Source: Zhengitettix transpicula (taxonomy: Eukaryota > Arthropoda > Insecta > Orthoptera > Tetrigidae). From it: DNA of 64,000 bases. The stretch lies in the NCBI GenBank assembly GCA_037074705.1, contig CM073593.1, positions 19,805,001-19,869,000 on the forward strand. Reading direction: 5' to 3'. The notes under the pieces are model-generated. The model searched no databases and had not been told where the DNA came from. It was given only the letters and a program-made list of their open reading frames with translations. Shown here piece by piece: positions 62,146 through 64,000 of this stretch. The translations under genes were made by a program, and so were the position numbers. How positions within the stretch are numbered: position 1 is the stretch's first letter; the number at the start of each line of letters is the position of its first letter.

Positions 62146-62273
62146 TGGAAAAATGAAAACAGACAATAGTACAAGTGCAGTTGCCCTGGGAAGAATGCAA
62201 AAAAAGAACGAGTTGGTGTTGCTGTGACCGGGACGAGGAATACAGGAATTCTACATCAAGAACCTCGATCATA

Positions 62274-62373
62274 TGAATGCAACAACTAAACTGACCCAGG
62301 GTAATGTCCGACAAGTGATTTTCTGAATGCAACAACTAAACTGACCCAGGGTAACGTCCGACAAGCGATTTTC
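62274..62373. repeat. 50-bp direct duplication
   Basis: TGAATGCAACAACTAAACTG...CAAGYGATTTTC occurs at 62274 and 62324 with two differences. Confidence 0.85.
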
Positions 62374-62639
62374 TCTTTCCTCCCAATTGACCTAATAACA
62401 GTACAGTAAAATAAAGACTGAAAAATTCCAAAATCTGTGTTTGAGTTTTGTATTACTCCTCTTCATGGACAAGCTGGCCTTAGGACATAAGAGCTCTTTA
62501 GTAATAGTTAAGATTAAGGTTTATTATAATACACATTTGTTGTCCAAGAGTTGTACTCTGTCCTGAATGAGAATGACCTTTGAAAATTTGTAATGGTTCT
62601 CCAACCTTGCAAACAAATTCCTCATATCTGATTCTGTCC

Positions 62640-62800
62640 ATAATTTGTATGGAAAGGCTTGTATGGTGACTTATCAGAAATGGAAGCTCAACTTAGCTTA
62701 GCCCCTTGGAACAGAAGGAAGTTCTTCAAATTTTTGAAGGCTCTCAGCCCCCTACTTCAAGAAAGTCTCACATTCCGTGCACCATCAGCAGTGAATTGTA
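62640..62800 (-). repeat. Repeat copy with inverted AAGTTCTTCAAA text
   Basis: Contains GGAAGTTCTTCAAATTTTTG, then AAGGCTCTCAGCCCCC. On the minus strand this gives a 6-bp stem GGGGGC/GCCTTC around TGAGA. Same family as the 54.1- and 61.7-kb copies. It abuts the MITE at 62804. Confidence 0.55.
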
Positions 62801-62803
62801 TAT

Positions 62804-63008
62804 AACACATTTAGATAGGAAAGCGAGACACCGATACTGACTTCTAGTCGGGCAAGAATTTATGCAGGCTGGCACATAGTTCAGACCTTACTTCCTGACA
62901 AAGGGGTCACAGGCCCTCGAAAATTTGAACTTCCGCCTATAACCAACTGGACCAACTATTGATTTCAGATAAGTCGGCACCACTGTCTCTTTCCTATCCA
63001 AGTGTGTT
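62804..63008 (+). mobile_element. 205-bp MITE-like element with inverted ends
   Basis: The left end AACACATTTAGATAGGAAAG and the reverse complement of the right end (AACACACTTGGATAGGAAAG) match over 20 bp with two differences. Inside are CTGACAAAGGGGTCACAGG, then CCCTCGAAAATTTG and GGACCAACTATTGATTTCAG. Same family as 35.4 and 56.4-57.0 kb. Confidence 0.75.
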
Positions 63009-64000
63009 ATTTAATTTGACCTCATCACATTTTCCTAGAGTGTGTGTGTAAATATATAGCCTTGAGGTATTTAAAATAAGGGTTTCTCAAGTAACAGGTG
63101 GTCTAACCAACTGAATTTGGATGTACCATAGTTTGGAAAATTCATGGGGAGTATTGACCAAAACATTTAAGAGTTGAAGGGAGAAGGATTTTTTTACCTA
63201 CATTATAGGGGAAAATAATGGATTCCAATGTGGGAGAAAGCAATATAAAAACTGGAGAAAAAACTCCCTTGAGGCATTTTGGCTTACAATTGTAATACTG
63301 TAACACATTGTAGATAGAAAGAAAAGTGTGTTCTGAAGCCTTTAGGAGAAATAGTCACAGCTCTTGATGACTTGAAACCATCAATATAGACACTGAGGAA
63401 ACTTAACATGCTATTTCGTGAGAGCAGCATGTGGACTCAAAGATGTTCTGCTCAAGAATTCCCATGTAATGTAAACAAGCCCAGGATATGTAAGGAAAAC
63501 CATGTTACATAAGTTAACCACATAATTTTTTTTATTTCACTTGTTACTAATTTTAGTTGTTTATAATTTTACAAAACCCTAACATATAGTTTAATAATTT
63601 TACAGTATTGTGTATTTAATAAGCAGGCTCTCACTTTCATAAATAAAGAACATAAAATATATCTTGACTATTTATAATTTTAACAGTATATAATAATAAG
63701 TGGTAATAAATAAACCACATTTTAATGTATTCATTAATCACTTTACTCACTCTTATATTAACATAATGAGGCAAAAAGCGTGTATATTGGTATTGCTATA
63801 GACTACATTTCAAATATGGCAGTCATACAACTAATAGAAATGCCAGACATTTGTTCTCGTAATCAGGGCCTTCTGTGTCCTGTCATCTCGATATCAATGT
63901 CACACATTTGTTTTTGCAATCAGAGACTTCTTTGACCTACCATCTCTCTATCTTTTGCTGTGTATTGAAAGGCAAAAAGTGTCCGATAATTGTTTTATAT
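63009..64000. other. AT-rich stretch, no feature recognised
   Basis: I could not find the next upstream DNAH1 exon, or any other exon, on either strand here. It is probably still DNAH1 intron. Confidence 0.4.

Noticed and set aside
61795..62335. Further upstream DNAH1 exons
   Set aside because: The minus-strand frames here fit a copia gag fragment and do not show the AAA4-to-stalk sequence expected before ELNRHNYVTP.

Overview
This is a window of AT-rich eukaryotic nuclear DNA, almost certainly from an insect. Three points support this: spliced genes with GT-AG introns, a gene for the insect mitochondrial seryl-tRNA-synthetase-like protein SLIMP, and an arthropod-style mixture of transposable elements (Jockey LINEs, Penelope-like, Ty3/gypsy and Ty1/copia fragments, a PIF/Harbinger derivative, tRNA-derived SINEs and minisatellite-bearing repeats). 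I cannot name the order or species from sequence alone. No rRNA gene, functional tRNA gene or CRISPR array was seen.

Layout. Positions 1-12,800 hold no gene I can recognise. They are AT-rich with several CpG-rich patches (about 2.6, 4.4-4.6, 5.7-5.9, 6.3-6.5, 6.95-7.25, 9.3 and 11.0-11.1 kb) that could be promoters or 5' exons of a gene outside the window. Positions 12,821-16,276 (+) encode a ZNF593/Bud20-type ribosome-biogenesis zinc-finger protein in three exons. Only 20 nt after its stop codon, an intronless SLIMP gene begins (16,297-17,646, +), so the two probably share a transcript. Positions 17,650-21,660 form a tail-to-tail intergenic region with repeats. From 21,676 to at least 59,834 (-) lie the last 24 coding exons of the axonemal dynein heavy chain DNAH1. 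They join with correct phase throughout to 1,472 codons plus stop, covering the stalk, microtubule-binding domain, AAA5, AAA6 and C-terminal domain. The upstream exons must lie beyond 64,000. From 59,835 to 64,000 there are only retroelement and repeat remnants.

Nearly all the transposable elements sit in DNAH1 introns, mainly 22,943-32,029 and 42,717-51,502. They include a Jockey-type LINE enclosed by ~100-bp inverted repeats, three ~1-kb LTR-like repeats, two blocks of a minisatellite-bearing element ending in a hairpin plus CTAG, a second Jockey LINE beside a duplicated tRNA-headed SINE, and Penelope RT and GIY-YIG fragments.

The genes are unrelated in function: ribosome assembly (ZNF593), mitochondrial translation and mtDNA homeostasis (SLIMP), and sperm/cilium motility (DNAH1). 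I found no clearly novel multi-gene system. The observations most worth checking are the likely dicistronic ZNF593-SLIMP arrangement, a hammerhead-ribozyme-like core with compensatory stem changes shared by different repeat families (one copy sits downstream of a Penelope endonuclease fragment), and the hairpin-forming and minisatellite elements.
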